Assembly (NCBI GenBank): GCA_947247005.1 | Contig: OX365948.1 | Span: 34,972,601-35,036,600 of the forward strand | Origin: Spisula solida | Taxonomy: Eukaryota > Mollusca > Bivalvia > Venerida > Mactridae | Length of the DNA stretch: 64,000 nt | Reading direction: 5' to 3' | Shown here: in pieces, positions 12,019-25,357 of the stretch | Layout: every line of letters starts with the position of its first letter | Position numbering within the stretch: position 1 is the first letter of the stretch | Notes under the pieces: model-generated | What the model saw: only the letters and a program-made list of their open reading frames with translations | Database searches by the model: none | What the model was told of the DNA's origin: nothing | Translations under genes and position numbers: made by a program

Positions 12019-15000
12019 AATATTATGTCATCATTGTTAACTGCAGCTTACTGGTGGAACCCGCATTATATCATAATCATCAGTAGTTACAGTAACTAGA
12101 TGGTCTAACCAAAACTATATCATCATCAGCAGTTACAGCAGCTACCTGGTCAAACCTGCATTATATCAACATAGGTAGTAACAGCAGCTACTCGGTCAAC
12201 CCCACATCATATCACCATCATCAGTAGTAACAGCAGCTACATGGTCTAACCAAAACTATATCGACCTCAGCAGTAACAACAGCTACCTGGTCAAACCAAA
12301 ATTATATCATCATCATCATTCGTAACAGCAGGTACCTGGTCAAACCCACGTTATATCATCATCATCATCAGTAACAGCAGCTTCCTGGTCAAACCCACAT
12401 TATATCATCATCATCATCAGTAACAGCAGGTACCTGGTTAAACCCACATAATATCATCATCATCATCAGTAACAGCAGCTTCCTGGTCAAACCACATTAC
12501 ATCATCATCATCAGTAACAGCAGGTACCTGGTCAACCCCACATTATATCATCATCATTATCATCAGTAACAGCAGCTTCCTGGTCAAACCCACATTATAT
12601 CATCATCATCAGTAACAGCAGGTACCTGGTCAAACCCACATTATATCATCAACATCATCAGTAACAGCAGGTACCTGGTCAAACCCACATTATATCATCA
12701 TCATCATCATCTGTAACAGCAGCTTCCTGGTCAAACCCACATTATATCATCATCAGTAACAGCAGCATTCTGGTCAAACCCACATTATATCATTATCAGT
12801 TACAACAGGTACCTGGTCAAACCCACATTATATCATCATCATCATCAGTAACAGTAGGTACCTGGTCAAACCCACATTATATCATCATCAACATCATCAG
12901 TAACAACAAGTACCTGGTCAAACCCACATTATATCATCATCATCATCAGTAACAGCAGCTTCCTTGTCAAACCCGGATTATATCATCATCATCAGTAGTA
13001 ACAGCAGGTACCTGGTCAAACCACATTATATCATGATCATCATCAGTAACAGCAGGTAATTGGTCAAACCCACATTTTATCATCATCAGTAACAGCAGGT
13101 ACCTGGTCAAACCCACATTATATCATCATCATCATCTGTAACAGCAGGTACCTGGTCAAACCCACATTATATCATCATCATCATCTGTAACAGCAGGTAC
13201 CTGGTCAAACCCACATTATATATTCATCATCATCAGTAACAGCAGGTACCTGGTCAAACCCACATTATACTATCCTCATCATCAGGAACAGCAGGTACCT
13301 GGTCAAACCCACATTATATCATCATCATCATCTGTAACAACAGGTACCTGGTCAAACCCACATTATATCATCATCATCATCAGTAACAGCAGCTTCCTTG
13401 TCAAACCCGGATTATATCATCATCATCAGTAGTAACAGCAGGTACCTGGTCAAACCATATTATATCATGATCATCATCAGTAACAGCAGGTACTTGGTCA
13501 AACCCACATTTTATCATCATCAGTAACAGCAGGTACCTGGTCGAACCCACATTATATCATCATCATCATCTGTAACAGCAGGTACCTGGTCAAACGCACA
13601 TTATATCATCATCATCATCTGTAACAGCAGGTACCTGGTGAAACCCACATTATATATTCATCACCATCAGTAACAGCAGGTACCTGGTCAAACCCACATT
13701 ATATCATCATCTGTGACTGCAGGTACCTGGTCAATCACATTATATATTCATCATCATCAGTAACAGCAGGTACCTGGTCAAACCCACATTATACCATCCT
13801 CATCATCAGGAACAGCAGGTACCTGGTCAAACCCACATTATATCATCATCATCATCTGTAACAGCAGGTACCTGGTCTATCCCACATTATATATTCATCA
13901 TAATCAGTAACAGCAGGTACCTGGTCAAACCACATTATATATTCATCATCATCAGTAACAGCAGCTTCCTGGTCAAACCCACATTATATCATCATCATCA
14001 GTAACAACAGCTACCTGGTCAAACTCACATTATATCATCATCATCATCAGTAACAACAGCTACCTGGTCAAACTCACATTATGTCATCATCATCATCAGT
14101 AACAGCAGCTACCTGGTTAAACCACATTATATCATCATCATCATCAGTAACAACAGCTACCTGGTCAAACTTACATTATATCATCATCATCATCAGTAAC
14201 AGCAGGTACCTGGTGAAACCCACATTATATCATCATCATCATGAGTAACAGCAGGTACCTGGTCAAACCCACATTATATCATCATCATCATCAGTAACAG
14301 CAGGTATTTGGTCAAACCCACATTATATCATCATCATTATCATCAGTAACAGCAGGTACCTGGTCAAACCCACATTATATCATCAACATCATCAGTAACA
14401 GCAGGTACCTGGTCAAACCCACATTATATCATCATCATCATCATCAGTAACAGCAGCTTCCTGGTCAAACCAACATTATATCATCATCAGTAACAGCAGC
14501 ATTCTGGTCAAACCCACATTAAATCATTATCAGTAACAACAGGTACCTGGTCAAACCCACATTATATCATCATCATCATCATCATCAGTAACAGCAGGTA
14601 CCTGGTCAAACCCACATTATATCACCATCAACATCATCAGTAACAACAAGTACCTGGTCAAACCCACATTATATCATCATCATCATCATCAGTAACAGCA
14701 GCTTCCTGGTCAAACCCGGATTATATCATCATCATCAGTAGTAACAGCAGGTACCTGGTCAAACCACATTATATCATGATCATCATCAGTAACAGCAGGT
14801 ACTTGGTCAAACCCACATTTTATCATCATCAGTAACAGCAGGTACCTGGTCAAACCCACATTATATCATCATCATCATCTGTAACAGCAGGTACCTGGTC
14901 AAACCCACATTATATCATCATCATCATCTGTAACAGCAGGTACCTGGTCAAACCCACATTATATCATCATCTGTAACAGCAGGTACCTGGTCAAACCCAC

Positions 15001-18000
15001 ATTATATATTCATCATCATCACGAACAGCAGGTACCTGGTCAAACCCACATTATACCATCCTCATCATCAGGAACAGCAGGTACCTGGTCAAACCCACAT
15101 TATATCATCATCATCATCTGTAACAGCAGGTACCTGGTCTATCCCACATTATATATTCATCATCATCAGTAACAGCAGGTACCTGGTCAAACCACATTAT
15201 ATATTCATCATCATCAGTAACAGCAGCTTCCTGGTCAAACCCACATTATATCATCATCAGTAACAGCAGGTACCTGGTCAAACCCACATTATATCATCAT
15301 CATCAGTAACAACAGCTACCTGGTCAAACTCATATTATATCATCATCATCATCAGTAACAGCAGCTACCTGGTCAAACTCACATTATTTCATCATCATCA
15401 TCAGTAACAGCAGCTACCTGGTTAAACCACATTATATCATCATCATCATCAGTAACAACAGCTACCTGGTCAAACTTACATTATATCATCATCATCATCA
15501 TCAGTAACAGCAGGAACCTGGTCAAACCACATCATATCACCATCATCAGTAGTAACAGCAGCTACATGGTCTAACCAAAACTATATCAACCTCAGCAGTA
15601 ACAACAGCTACCTGGTCAAACCAAAATTATATCATCATCATCATTCGTAACAGCAGGTACCTGGTCAAACCCACATTATATCATCATCATCATCAGTAAC
15701 AGCAGCTTCCTCGTCAAACCCACATTATATCATCATCATCATCAGTAACAGCAGGTACCTGGTTAAACCCACATTATGTCATCATCATCATCAGTAACAG
15801 CAGGTACTTGGTCAAACTCACATTTTATCATCATCAGTAACAGCAGGTACCTGGTCAAACCCACATTATATCATCATCATCAGTAACAGCAGGTACCTGG
15901 TCAAACCCACATTATATCATCATCATCATCAGTAACAGCAGGTACCTGGTCAAACCCACATTATATATTCATCATCATCAGTAACAGCAGGTACCTGGTC
16001 AAACCCACATTATATCATCATCAGTAACAGCAGGTACCTGGTCAAACCCACATTATATCATCATCATCATCATCAGTAACAGCAGGTACCTGGTCAAACC
16101 CACATTATATCATCATCATCAGTAACAGCAGGTACCTGGTCAAACCCACATTATATATTCATCATCATCAGTAACAGCAGGTACCTGGTCAAACCCACAT
16201 TATACCATCCTCATCATCAGGAACAGCAGGTACCTGGTCAAACCCAGACTATATCACCATCATCATCAGTAACAGCAGGTACCTGGTCTATCCCACATTA
16301 TATATTCATCATCATCAGTAACAGCTGGTACCTGGTCAAACCACATTATATATTCATCATCATCAGTAACAGCAGCTTCCTGGTCAAACCAAAATTATAT
16401 CATCATCTGTAACAGCAGGTACCCGGTCAAACCACATTATATCATCATCATCAGTAACAACAGCTACCTGGTCAAACTCATATTATATCATCATCATCAT
16501 CAGTAACAACAGCTACCTGGTCAAACTCACATTATATCATCATCATCATCAGTAACAGCAGCTACCTGGTCAAACTTACATTATATCATCATCATCATCA
16601 GTAACAGCAGGTACTTGGTAAAACCACATTATATCATCATCAGTAACAACAGCTACCTGGTCAAACTTACATTATATCATCATCATCATCAGTAACAGCA
16701 GGTACCTGGTCAAACCACATTATATCATCATCATCAGTAACAGCAGGTACCTGGTCAAACCCACATTATATCATCATCATCATCAGTAATAGCATCTTCC
16801 TGGTCAAACCCACATTATATCATCATCATCATCAGTAACAGCAGGTACCTGGTCAAACCCACATCAAATCATCATCATCATCAGTAACAGCAGGTACCCG
16901 GTCAAACCCACATTATATCATCATTATCATCAGTAACAGCAGGTACCTGGTCAAACCCACATTATATCATCATCATCATCAGTAACAGCAGGTACCTGGT
17001 CAAACCCACATTATATCATCATCATCAGTAACAGCAGGTACCTGGTCAAACCCACATTATATCATCATCATCATCATCATCAGTAACAGCAGGTACCTGG
17101 TCAAACCACATCATATCACCATCATCAGTAGTAACAGCAGCTACATGGTCTAACCAAAACTATATCAACCTCAGCAGTAACAACAGCTACCTGGCCAAAC
17201 CAAAATTATATCATCATCATCATTCGTAACAGCAGGTACCTTGTTAAACCCACGTTATATCATCATCATCATCAGTAACAGCAGCTTCCTGGTCAAACCC
17301 ACATTATATCATCATCATCATCAGTAACAGCAGGTACCTGGTCAAACCCACATTATATCATCATCAGTAACAGCAGCTTCCTTGTCAAACCCGGATTATA
17401 TCATCATCATCAGTAGTAATAGCAGGTACCTGGTCAAACCACATTATATCATGATCATCATCAGTAACAGCAGGTACTTGGTCAAACCCACATTTTATCA
17501 TCATCAGTAACAGCAGGTACCTGGTCAAACCCACATTATATCATCATCATCATCATCTGTAACAGCAGCTTCCTGGTCGAACCCACATTATATCATCAGC
17601 AGGTACCTGGTCAAACCCACATTATATCATCATCATCAGTAACAGCAGGTACCTGGTCAAACCCACATTATATCATCATCATCATCAGTAACAGCAGGTA
17701 CCTGGTCAAACCCACATTATATATTCATCATCATCAGTAACAGCAGGTACCTGGTCAAACCCACATTATATCATCATCAGTAACAGCAGGTACCTGGTCA
17801 AACCCACATTATATCATCATCAGTAACTGCAGGTACCTGGTCAAACCCACATTATATCATCATCATCAGTAACAGCAGGTACCTGGTCAAACCCACATAA
17901 TATCATCATCATCATCTGTAACAGCAGGTACCTGGTCAAACCCACATTATATATTCATCATCATCAGTAACAGCAGGTACCTGGTCAAACCCACATTATA

Positions 18001-20560
18001 TCATCATCTGTAACAGCAGGTACCTGGTCAAACCCACATTATATATTCATCATCATCAGTAACAGCAGGTACCTGGTCAAACCCACATTATACCATCATC
18101 ATCATCTGTAACAGCAGGTACCTGGTCTATCCCACATTATATATTCATCATCATCAGTAACAGCAGGTACCTGGTCAAACCACATTATATCATCATCATC
18201 ATCATCAGTAACAGCAGGTACCTGGTCAAACCCACATTATATCATCATCATCAGTATCAGCAGCTTCCTGGTCAAACCCACATGATATCATCATCATCAT
18301 CAGTAATAGCATCTTCCTGGTCAAACCCACATTAAATCATCATCATCATCATCAGTAACAGCAGGTACCTGGTCAAACCCACATCGAATCATCATCATCA
18401 TCAGTAACAGCAGGTACCTGGTCAAACCCACATTATATCATCATCATCATCAGTAACAGCAGGTACCTGGTCAAACCCACATTATATCATCATCATCATC
18501 AGTAACAGCAGGTACCTGGTAAAACCCACATTATATCATCATCATCATCAGTAACAGCAGGTACCTGGTCAAACCCACATTATATCATCATCATCATCAT
18601 CAGTAATAGCAGGTATCTGGTCAAACCCACATTATATCACCATCATCATCATCAGTAATAGCAGGTACCTGGTCAAACCCACATTATATCATCATCATCA
18701 GTAACAGCAGGTACCTGGTCAAACCCACATTATATCATCATCATCAGTAACAGCAGGTACCTGGTCAAACCCACATTATATCATTATCATCAGAAACAAC
18801 AGCTTCCTGGTCAAACCCACATTATATCATCATCATCATCAGTAACAGCAGCTTCCTGGTCAAACCCACATTATATCATCATCAGTAACAGCAGGTACCT
18901 GGTCAAACCCACATTATATCATCATCATCATCAGTAACAGCAGGTACCTGGTCAAACCCACATTATATATTCATCATCATCAGTAACAGCAGGTACCTGG
19001 TCAAACCCACATTATATCATCATCAGTAACAGCAGGTACCTGGTCAAACCCACATTATATCATCATCATCATCATCAGTAACATCAGGTACCTGGTCAAA
19101 CCTACATTATATCATCATCATCATCAGTAACAGCAGGTACCTGGTCAAACCCACATTATATCATCATCATCAGTAACAGCAGGTACCTGGTCAAACCCAC
19201 ATTATATCATCATCATCATCAGTAACAGCAGGTACCTGGTCAAACCCACATTATATCATCATCAGTAACAGCAGGTACCTGGTCAAACCCACATTATATT
19301 ATCATCAGTAACAGCAGGTACCTGGTCAAACCCACATTATATCATCATCATCATCATCAGTAACAGCAGGTACCTGGTCAAACCCACATTATATCATCAT
19401 CATCAGTAACAGCAGGTACCTGGTCAAACCCACATTATATCATCATCATCAGTAGTAACAGCTACCTGGTCAAACCCACATTATATATTCATCATCATCA
19501 GTAACAGCAGGTACCTGGTCAAACCCACATTATATCATCAACATCATCATCATCAGAAACAGCAGGTACCTGGTCAAACCCACATTATATCATCATCATC
19601 ATCAGTAACAGCAGGTACCTGGTCAAACCCACATTATATCATCATCAGTAACAGCAGGTACCTGGTCAAACCCACATTATATCATCATCAGTAACAGCAG
19701 GTACCTGGTCAAACCCACATTATATCATCATCATCATCATCAGTAACAGCAGGTACCTGGTCAAACCCACATTATATCATCATCATCAGTAACAGCAGGT
19801 ACCTGGTCAAACCCACATTATATCATCATCATCATCATCAGTAACATCAGGTACCTGGTCAAACCTACATTATATCATCATCATCATCATCATCAGAAAC
19901 AGCAGGTACCTGGTCAAACCCATATTATATCATCATCAGTAACAGCAGGTACCTGGTCAAACCCACATTATATCATCAACATCATCATCATCAGAAACAG
20001 CAGGTACCTGGTCAAACCCACATTATATCATCATCATCATCAGTAACAGCAGGTACCTGGTAAAACCCACATTATATCATCATCAGTAACAGCAGGTACC
20101 TGGTCAAACCCACATTATATCATCATCAGTAACAGCAGGTACCTGGTCAAACCCACATTATATCATCATCATCATCATCAGTAACAGCAGGTACCTGGTC
20201 AAACCCACATTATATCATCATCATCAGTAACAGCAGGTACCTGGTGAAACCCACATTATATCATCATCATCAGTAGTAACAGCTACCTGGTCAAACCCAC
20301 ATTATATATTCATCATCATCAGTAACAGCAGGTACCTGGTCAAACCCACATTATATCATCAACATCATCATCATCAGAAACAGCAGGTACCTGGTCAAAC
20401 CCATATTATATCATCATCAGTAACAGCAGGTACCTGGTCAAACCCACATTATATCATCAACATCATCATCATCAGAAACAGCAGGTACCTGGTCAAACCC
20501 ACATTATATCATCATCATCATCAGTAACAGCTGGTACCTGGTCAAACCCACATAAAATCA
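12019..20560. repeat. Array B: 43-52-bp minisatellite with internal (ATC)n
   Basis: Roughly 170-180 tandem units with the core CAGGTACCTGGTCAAACCC, then ACATTATATC, a variable (ATC)n tract and AGTAACAG. Unit length changes in 3-bp steps (about 43, 46, 49, 52) through ATC repeat number, so a microsatellite is nested in a minisatellite. The unit aligns with the 46-bp unit of array A, so A and B share an ancestor. A marker block with TAACCAAAACTATATC recurs at about 12,204, 15,529 and 17,108. Most units carry GGTACC. No coding sequence. Confidence 0.95.
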
Positions 20561-21069
20561 TAGCAGCTCATCTGGTAGAACATCAATCTTGCTGTTACAA
20601 GGTTACAGCTAGTCACTTTATTATACAGGTTCTATTGTATATATTTGGCTTATTGGTTACGTAATGTTATATGTCCCAGGAAAAGTTTAAATGTCAATGC
20701 AACCCTTTTTAAAATTAATGTCCGAGTTCATTTGAACATATAGATGATTATTGAAAAGTACTTGAATTTTGAAGTTTAATTTTGGGTGTATTGGCGTATA
20801 ATTTGTTTTCTGCTAGTAGAAAACAGACAGAAATAACAGGACAGATAAATAATGACCAAAAAAATGAGAGAAGGTTGACTGAAAACATTACACCACCTTA
20901 TTGACTCATGTCGTTTTATTAATCCCCCGTCTCAAACCGTCACAAAGTGGGAGGGAATTTTAGGAATGGTCACCGTCCGTGCGTATGTGCGTGTGCATAG
21001 CTGTCAAGGCCTTAGACATGGTCAGAGTGAGGTTGGGGTTCCAAGGGGTGGTTGCCCCGTGGTCAGCAT
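20561..21069. other. Unique sequence right of the satellites
   Basis: AT-rich single-copy-looking sequence, then a short segment around 20,930-21,060 with CCGTCCGTGCGTATGTGCGTG, a G/T-rich low-complexity run of the type found in dispersed invertebrate repeats. No gene seen. Confidence 0.5.
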
Positions 21070-22143
21070 AGGCGGATCCAAGGGGGGGCGGACCCGGCGT
21101 ACGCCCCCCCTAAAATCGCCGGAGCCTAGGTAATTTAATCATAAATTGGATGTAAGAACAATATTGATATGCAATTTTTTTTCGCTCGCTTCGCTCGCGT
21201 CAATAACACAATAATAAATTAATGGATTTTTAAGTGAACTTAATGCTCTATGCAAAAAACAAAATATGGGACAGTGGGACTGATTGGTAGCATAATGCCA
21301 AACATCGGCTACAGAATTGCCGAGATTCTTGCACATTAAAGATGTCAGTAATACAGTTGACTTGATTTTCTTATAAACCTGTGATTTTCATTAAAAAATA
21401 AGATATCTCAAAATGCAGCTGACGAATTCCGTGGTTATATTTAAAAAGTCACGAGGCAGAAAGCCACTGGTCTATCTAGTCGCTGGATCCCAAGTATTTC
21501 ACATTTCCTCTTAAACAAAACTGAAGCCCTGGAGTTCGCAGAGTATGCTGCTCAGATAGACATTGCATTTTTTCTTCGTGACGAATTTACAGAAGCTATA
21601 TATATATATATATCAGTGAATATTATCCAGTCGATAATCGTTAGTCCTGGCTATGCTGCTCATATAAACAACGATTTTTTTTGCTCGCTGTAGAACTACG
21701 TAAATTCAATGAAAGCCGCCAAGTTTTGATTTACCAATGAGTTGGTTGGGTATGCTGCTCAGATAAACACTGATTTTTTTTCTAATTCTTACAATTACTA
21801 CATCAGTGAATATAACCAAGTAATAAGGATGTGGTGTTTGCTGCTGAAATAGATAATTGCATTTTTTCTTGCTCGCTGCGCTCGCACAACCACTATCAGT
21901 TAATGTTGTCAAGTAGGGAATGAGTATGAGGGATATGCTGCTCAAATAATTAATTCATATATTCTTGCTCGCCTTGCTCTCACATTAACTTTATCAATGA
22001 ATATTTTAAGATAAAGAACGAAATTGTGTGGAATGCTTCTCAGAGATACATTTTTTCTTGCTCGCTTCGCTCGCGCATTTTCTTGGGGGGGTATCAATAC
22101 ATGAATGTACGCCCCCCCTAACGCCAAATCCTGGATCCGCCCC
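21070..22143. mobile_element. Inverted-repeat element with internal 97-bp repeats and CTCGCTTCGCTCGC motifs
   Basis: Both ends carry GGCGGATCCA in inverted orientation (left at 21,071, right ending near 22,141), each next to a G/C homopolymer-rich stretch and a GTACGCCCCCCCTA word. Inside are about six degenerate direct repeats starting near 21,544, 21,652, 21,751, 21,837, 21,934 and 22,031, each opening with ATGCTGCTCAGAT. Most have a poly-T run, several followed by CTCGCTTCGCTCGC or a relative. No transposase frame was found, and the target duplication is unclear. I call it a non-autonomous dispersed repeat, class unknown. Confidence 0.65.
21596..21613. repeat. (TA)n microsatellite
   Basis: Short pure TA run within the inverted-repeat element. 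Confidence 0.8.
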
Positions 22144-23382
22144 TGTTCATATAGGTGCAATTTCACTGTGGATTTGAGGTTGAATAATGTGCAAGTCATT
22201 GAACAGAACGTAGTGGTCTTTATTTAAGGTGGTCTTGAAGGTGAGATCTTCATTTGTAAATTATGGGTTGTGATAGTATGAAAGTCATTTACTTCAATCA
22301 CCAGACACCATTGGAACCCCTACAATTTGTTTTAATCGTTTAGTTGGTTTAAGTTCTACTCTGTGAAAATGATGTCTTAGAAGAGAGGGGTAATCTGCAC
22401 GTAATTATTGAAGACACAATAGTACAGAACAACCTCTGTAGAGTGAGACCCTTTGTGGGCTGCACATATTGGTCATTGTTCAGAAGTTGTTGCCCTACAG
22501 AATTTACAAAAGTATAATATACATGTAATAACGTTTTGTTATACAGAGGTTGTTGCACTACATATGTCCCCTAGAGAGGTCGTACTGTAGTCATAGAAGC
22601 TACCACGGCATTCACCCTCTACTGATAATGTTGTAAGCACTCAGCAGAGATGTTGGCAATACCTTAATTGGTTAAATATCTATCAAAATTGTTGTCTCAG
22701 ATTATGACAGTAATAATGAACGTATGTAGAAAGGTTTGATATACATGTACATGTACTCGTATTCTAATAAGTCCAATTAGTTACTTGTTTAAAACATAGT
22801 ATTGGTACAATATAGACTAAACTAAGCTTGGTATCAAAAATGTTTGGCATCCACATTTTCTATGCTAAATGCATGTATACATTATTATAACTATGCTCAA
22901 TTATTTTGCTTGGCCTACTATAGTATATAGCAATCTATTGTTATATATACCACAGCAAAGTGTTGTATACGGGATTTATTCAGCACTTTTTCTCCATGCT
23001 GATTGGCTAGCTACTGAGATCTATAGTCTAAGAATGTAATTAGATGTATTTCATCAAAATATCGAAGGCCAATTCTTGTTTACCACATTTTATATAAAAA
23101 AATTTTTTTTACTCTTTATCAATGATACAGTTACCTGTGCTTCAGTCCGGTAAATTATAAAATAGCGTAAAGTTGACTGAATGCTTAATATGGCTCATAT
23201 GCATGCGTATCGAAATGTTTTGAACGTGAATATAATAAACATCAATAGAATATTAAATTGATCAATTATGTACCGGTAGTCCGTGACGAATAGTTTTAAT
23301 CGCCTTTGATATCAGTACTGTACTAGTTAATACATGTAACACGCAAAGTTATTGGAAAATGCTTGCTAAATTATCTAACTCA
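22144..23382. other. AT-rich non-coding sequence
   Basis: No open frame with recognisable homology. The 69-codon frame at 22,349-22,558 (minus) is unremarkable. If the plus-strand NTPase gene has its first exon upstream, this would be intron, but I could not find that exon. Confidence 0.5.
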
Positions 23383-23520
23383 TTTTTGGAAAATACAGTT
23401 AGTCAGTGCATGTCTGTTTAATTTTTTTGTTCGGTTAAGGATATATATTCTTTTTGGAAAATACAGTTAGTCAGTGCTTGTCTGTTTAATTTTTTTGTTC
23501 GGTTAAGGATATATATTCTT
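23383..23520. repeat. Two-copy tandem duplication, 68 bp
   Basis: Copies begin TTTTTGGAAAATACAG at 23,383 and 23,451 and are nearly identical (one clear A/T difference), so the duplication is recent. Confidence 0.9.
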
Positions 23521-24364
23521 ATGTTGTTGGTTTTTTTTTTAATTTTAACATGAGTAGTTCCCAGGAAAAGGAAATTATGAGGATATATATTTGTGGACCT
23601 CACAGCACGGGTAGGGATATAATGTTCAATTAAAGAAAATCATGTTCAAATGGAAACATAGGTTATAATCTACATTCGATTACTCATTAACAGTATAATA
23701 CTAATCTAAATGTCTTGGAAAATGATTTAACGTAAATGTTTTATTAAAAAATATTTTATAAAAGTTATATACATCAAGTCCAAGGTCTTTGACGATGATC
23801 ATTCCATTTCATAAAAGGTCGGCACGTCAGTATAAATAAAATACCATTTAGTTATGGTATCCAGAGCTAATATACACCATGATCAATTAGTTTTAAGTCA
23901 TCCGGCTAGGGGCCTTGTGATCGGGGGTCGTTGGTTAAATCCCGGTATGGATCAGTTTTGATATGTTGATTGGCAAACCACCAGCCAGTCAAATTCTGCT
24001 TACCTGCAACCTACTAGCCTGCTGTCTGGCATGCATTAAAAGATCGAGAGGTCCCGGGTTCAATCCCCTTCTGCGCCATTGCTTATTTTCTCTGAGCAAT
24101 AATAAAAGATCTCGAGGAACATTTGCTAAAACAGTGGGTGTCCCATCATGCAAATTGACCGGCCTTCCAATAGGATTGATATTACGAACAGGATGATCAT
24201 TAATTTAATATACATGTATGATAACATTTAATAACTTTTAATAACTTCGTCAGTTTATATTAAGTAGTTTGACCTTTGTTACAAAGCTAATGAGCCCAAG
24301 TCTTTCTTGGATATGAATAATAAATGCATGCGACGTCAACGCGACGTAAATAACATCATCTATG
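23521..24364. other. Non-coding sequence with possible tRNA-SINE remnants
   Basis: Two box-B-like words are present: GGTTAAATCCC near 23,933 and GGTTCAATCCCC near 24,057. They are compatible with decayed tRNA-derived SINEs. No intact tRNA cloverleaf can be drawn, so no tRNA is called. The open frame at 23,963-24,196 is not recognised as a gene. Confidence 0.3.
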
Positions 24365-24379
24365 CTGTGATGCATTTTC

Positions 24380-24650
24380 AGTGATTTCCAAGAAATTTGG
24401 CGATCGGATCATTTCGCTGAAGACCACACTTTGGCCTCTTCACTCTCCGGATTTAAATCCTTTGGATTTCTTTAAATGGGTGGGGATGCCTGGAGGAAGG
24501 ATTGTATACTCCAAAACCAGAAACAATACTTGATTTAGTAGTGTAACATGCAAGGACTCTTTTGATAATGTTCGACGTCGTTTGTTGCTGGTTTGCAGTT
24601 TTGCAGAATAAAGGAGAATGTTTAGAACACCTGCTGTGCAAAAATATGTG
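24380..24650 (+). pseudogene. Decayed Tc1/mariner-type transposase, C-terminal fragment
   Basis: In one frame the sequence reads FGDRIISLK, then WPLHSPDLNPLDFFKW, which closely fits the C-terminal signature of many mariner/Tc-type transposases (W-P-x-x-SPDL-x-PLDFF-x-W); the second D of SPDL...D lies in the catalytic-domain region of that superfamily. A stop follows shortly after VYSKTRNNT. Continuations such as PETILDL, NVRRRL and NKGECLEHL lie in other frames, as expected for the same family's tail broken by frameshifts. The N-terminal DNA-binding part is not seen. It is a dead copy sitting in what may be an intron. Confidence 0.75.
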
Positions 24651-25144
24651 GCATTTGAAAATGATATATTATGCAGAATATAACTTACATGTGTATGTTA
24701 ATCAAAGGAGTACAGCAATATAAATATTATCTTTAATGTTACAAAATTATTCAAGTTATTTATGTTATAAAATAATAAAAATATTAATGATCACCCTGTA
24801 TAATAGTTTTCTTTTGAACTATATATATAACCTACTCCTGAGGTCCAAGTCATTATTATATAATGTGCCGCAAAGATCCCACAATATATTGAGACAATGG
24901 CGCCGATGAAATAGTGAATTAATCAATGAATAGACATGGTCCGATTTGCTGAAGAGCAGATTATTACGGACAATAATAATCAAGTATCAAACACTGTGAC
25001 TGGGTATAATTAATTACTCTAGGCGTTTTAGAGCATCTTTCTATGCAGCTTGAAGATTTCAAGCTAATGCAGAACTTATATCGTACATTTAATAATAAGT
25101 AATACAATATCAGTCGATATCAATACGTACACGTGACATTTCAG
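24651..25144. other. AT-rich sequence upstream of the NTPase exon
   Basis: Probably intron. It ends with a pyrimidine-containing acceptor (CATTTCAG) at 25,144. No upstream exon encoding the first half of the P-loop was found here. Confidence 0.5.
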
Positions 25145-25357
25145 GAAAGACGACTCTGTTGAATGATCTAATTCTTACACCATATTTGCAAGAGGTCAAG
25201 GTAGCCAATGAGCTTGCAAGAGGAATAATCCAGTCACATGGTTGGTCACGTGACGACTTCCATCCAGATAAACACCCGGAAGTATTCAAGCAACTCAACG
25301 AAGAAATACTATCCGCACAAATTGATTTTGACGACCAATGTACGGATTTAGGAATTG
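25145..25357 (+). CDS. AAA_28/NadR-like P-loop NTPase, exon with second half of Walker A
   Basis: This exon begins in phase 1 directly after a TTTCAG acceptor. Its first residues, GKTTLLNDL, are the end of a Walker A P-loop (GxxxxGKT/S). The next landmarks are VKVANELARGIIQSHGW and an acidic/helical stretch ending DDQCTDLGI (70 full codons). It ends in phase 1 at G|GTACGA. Lys and Thr of GKT should bind the nucleotide phosphates and Mg2+. The start codon and the glycine-rich first half of the loop must lie on an upstream exon that is not visible. The downstream exons at 26,930 and 27,760 join in phase. An internal TTG near 25,159 is not a real start. The family assignment rests on motif pattern; the substrate is unknown. 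Confidence 0.8.

Noticed and set aside
12019..20560. CRISPR-like appearance of regularly spaced repeats
   Set aside because: There are no unique spacers. The whole unit is repeated and varies only in ATC number, and the host is eukaryotic.
21139..22199. Three minus-strand open frames of 65-85 codons
   Set aside because: They cross the internal repeats of the inverted-repeat element and have no transposase signature.
24001..24070. Functional tRNA gene
   Set aside because: Only a box-B-like word is present; no cloverleaf or acceptor stem could be drawn.
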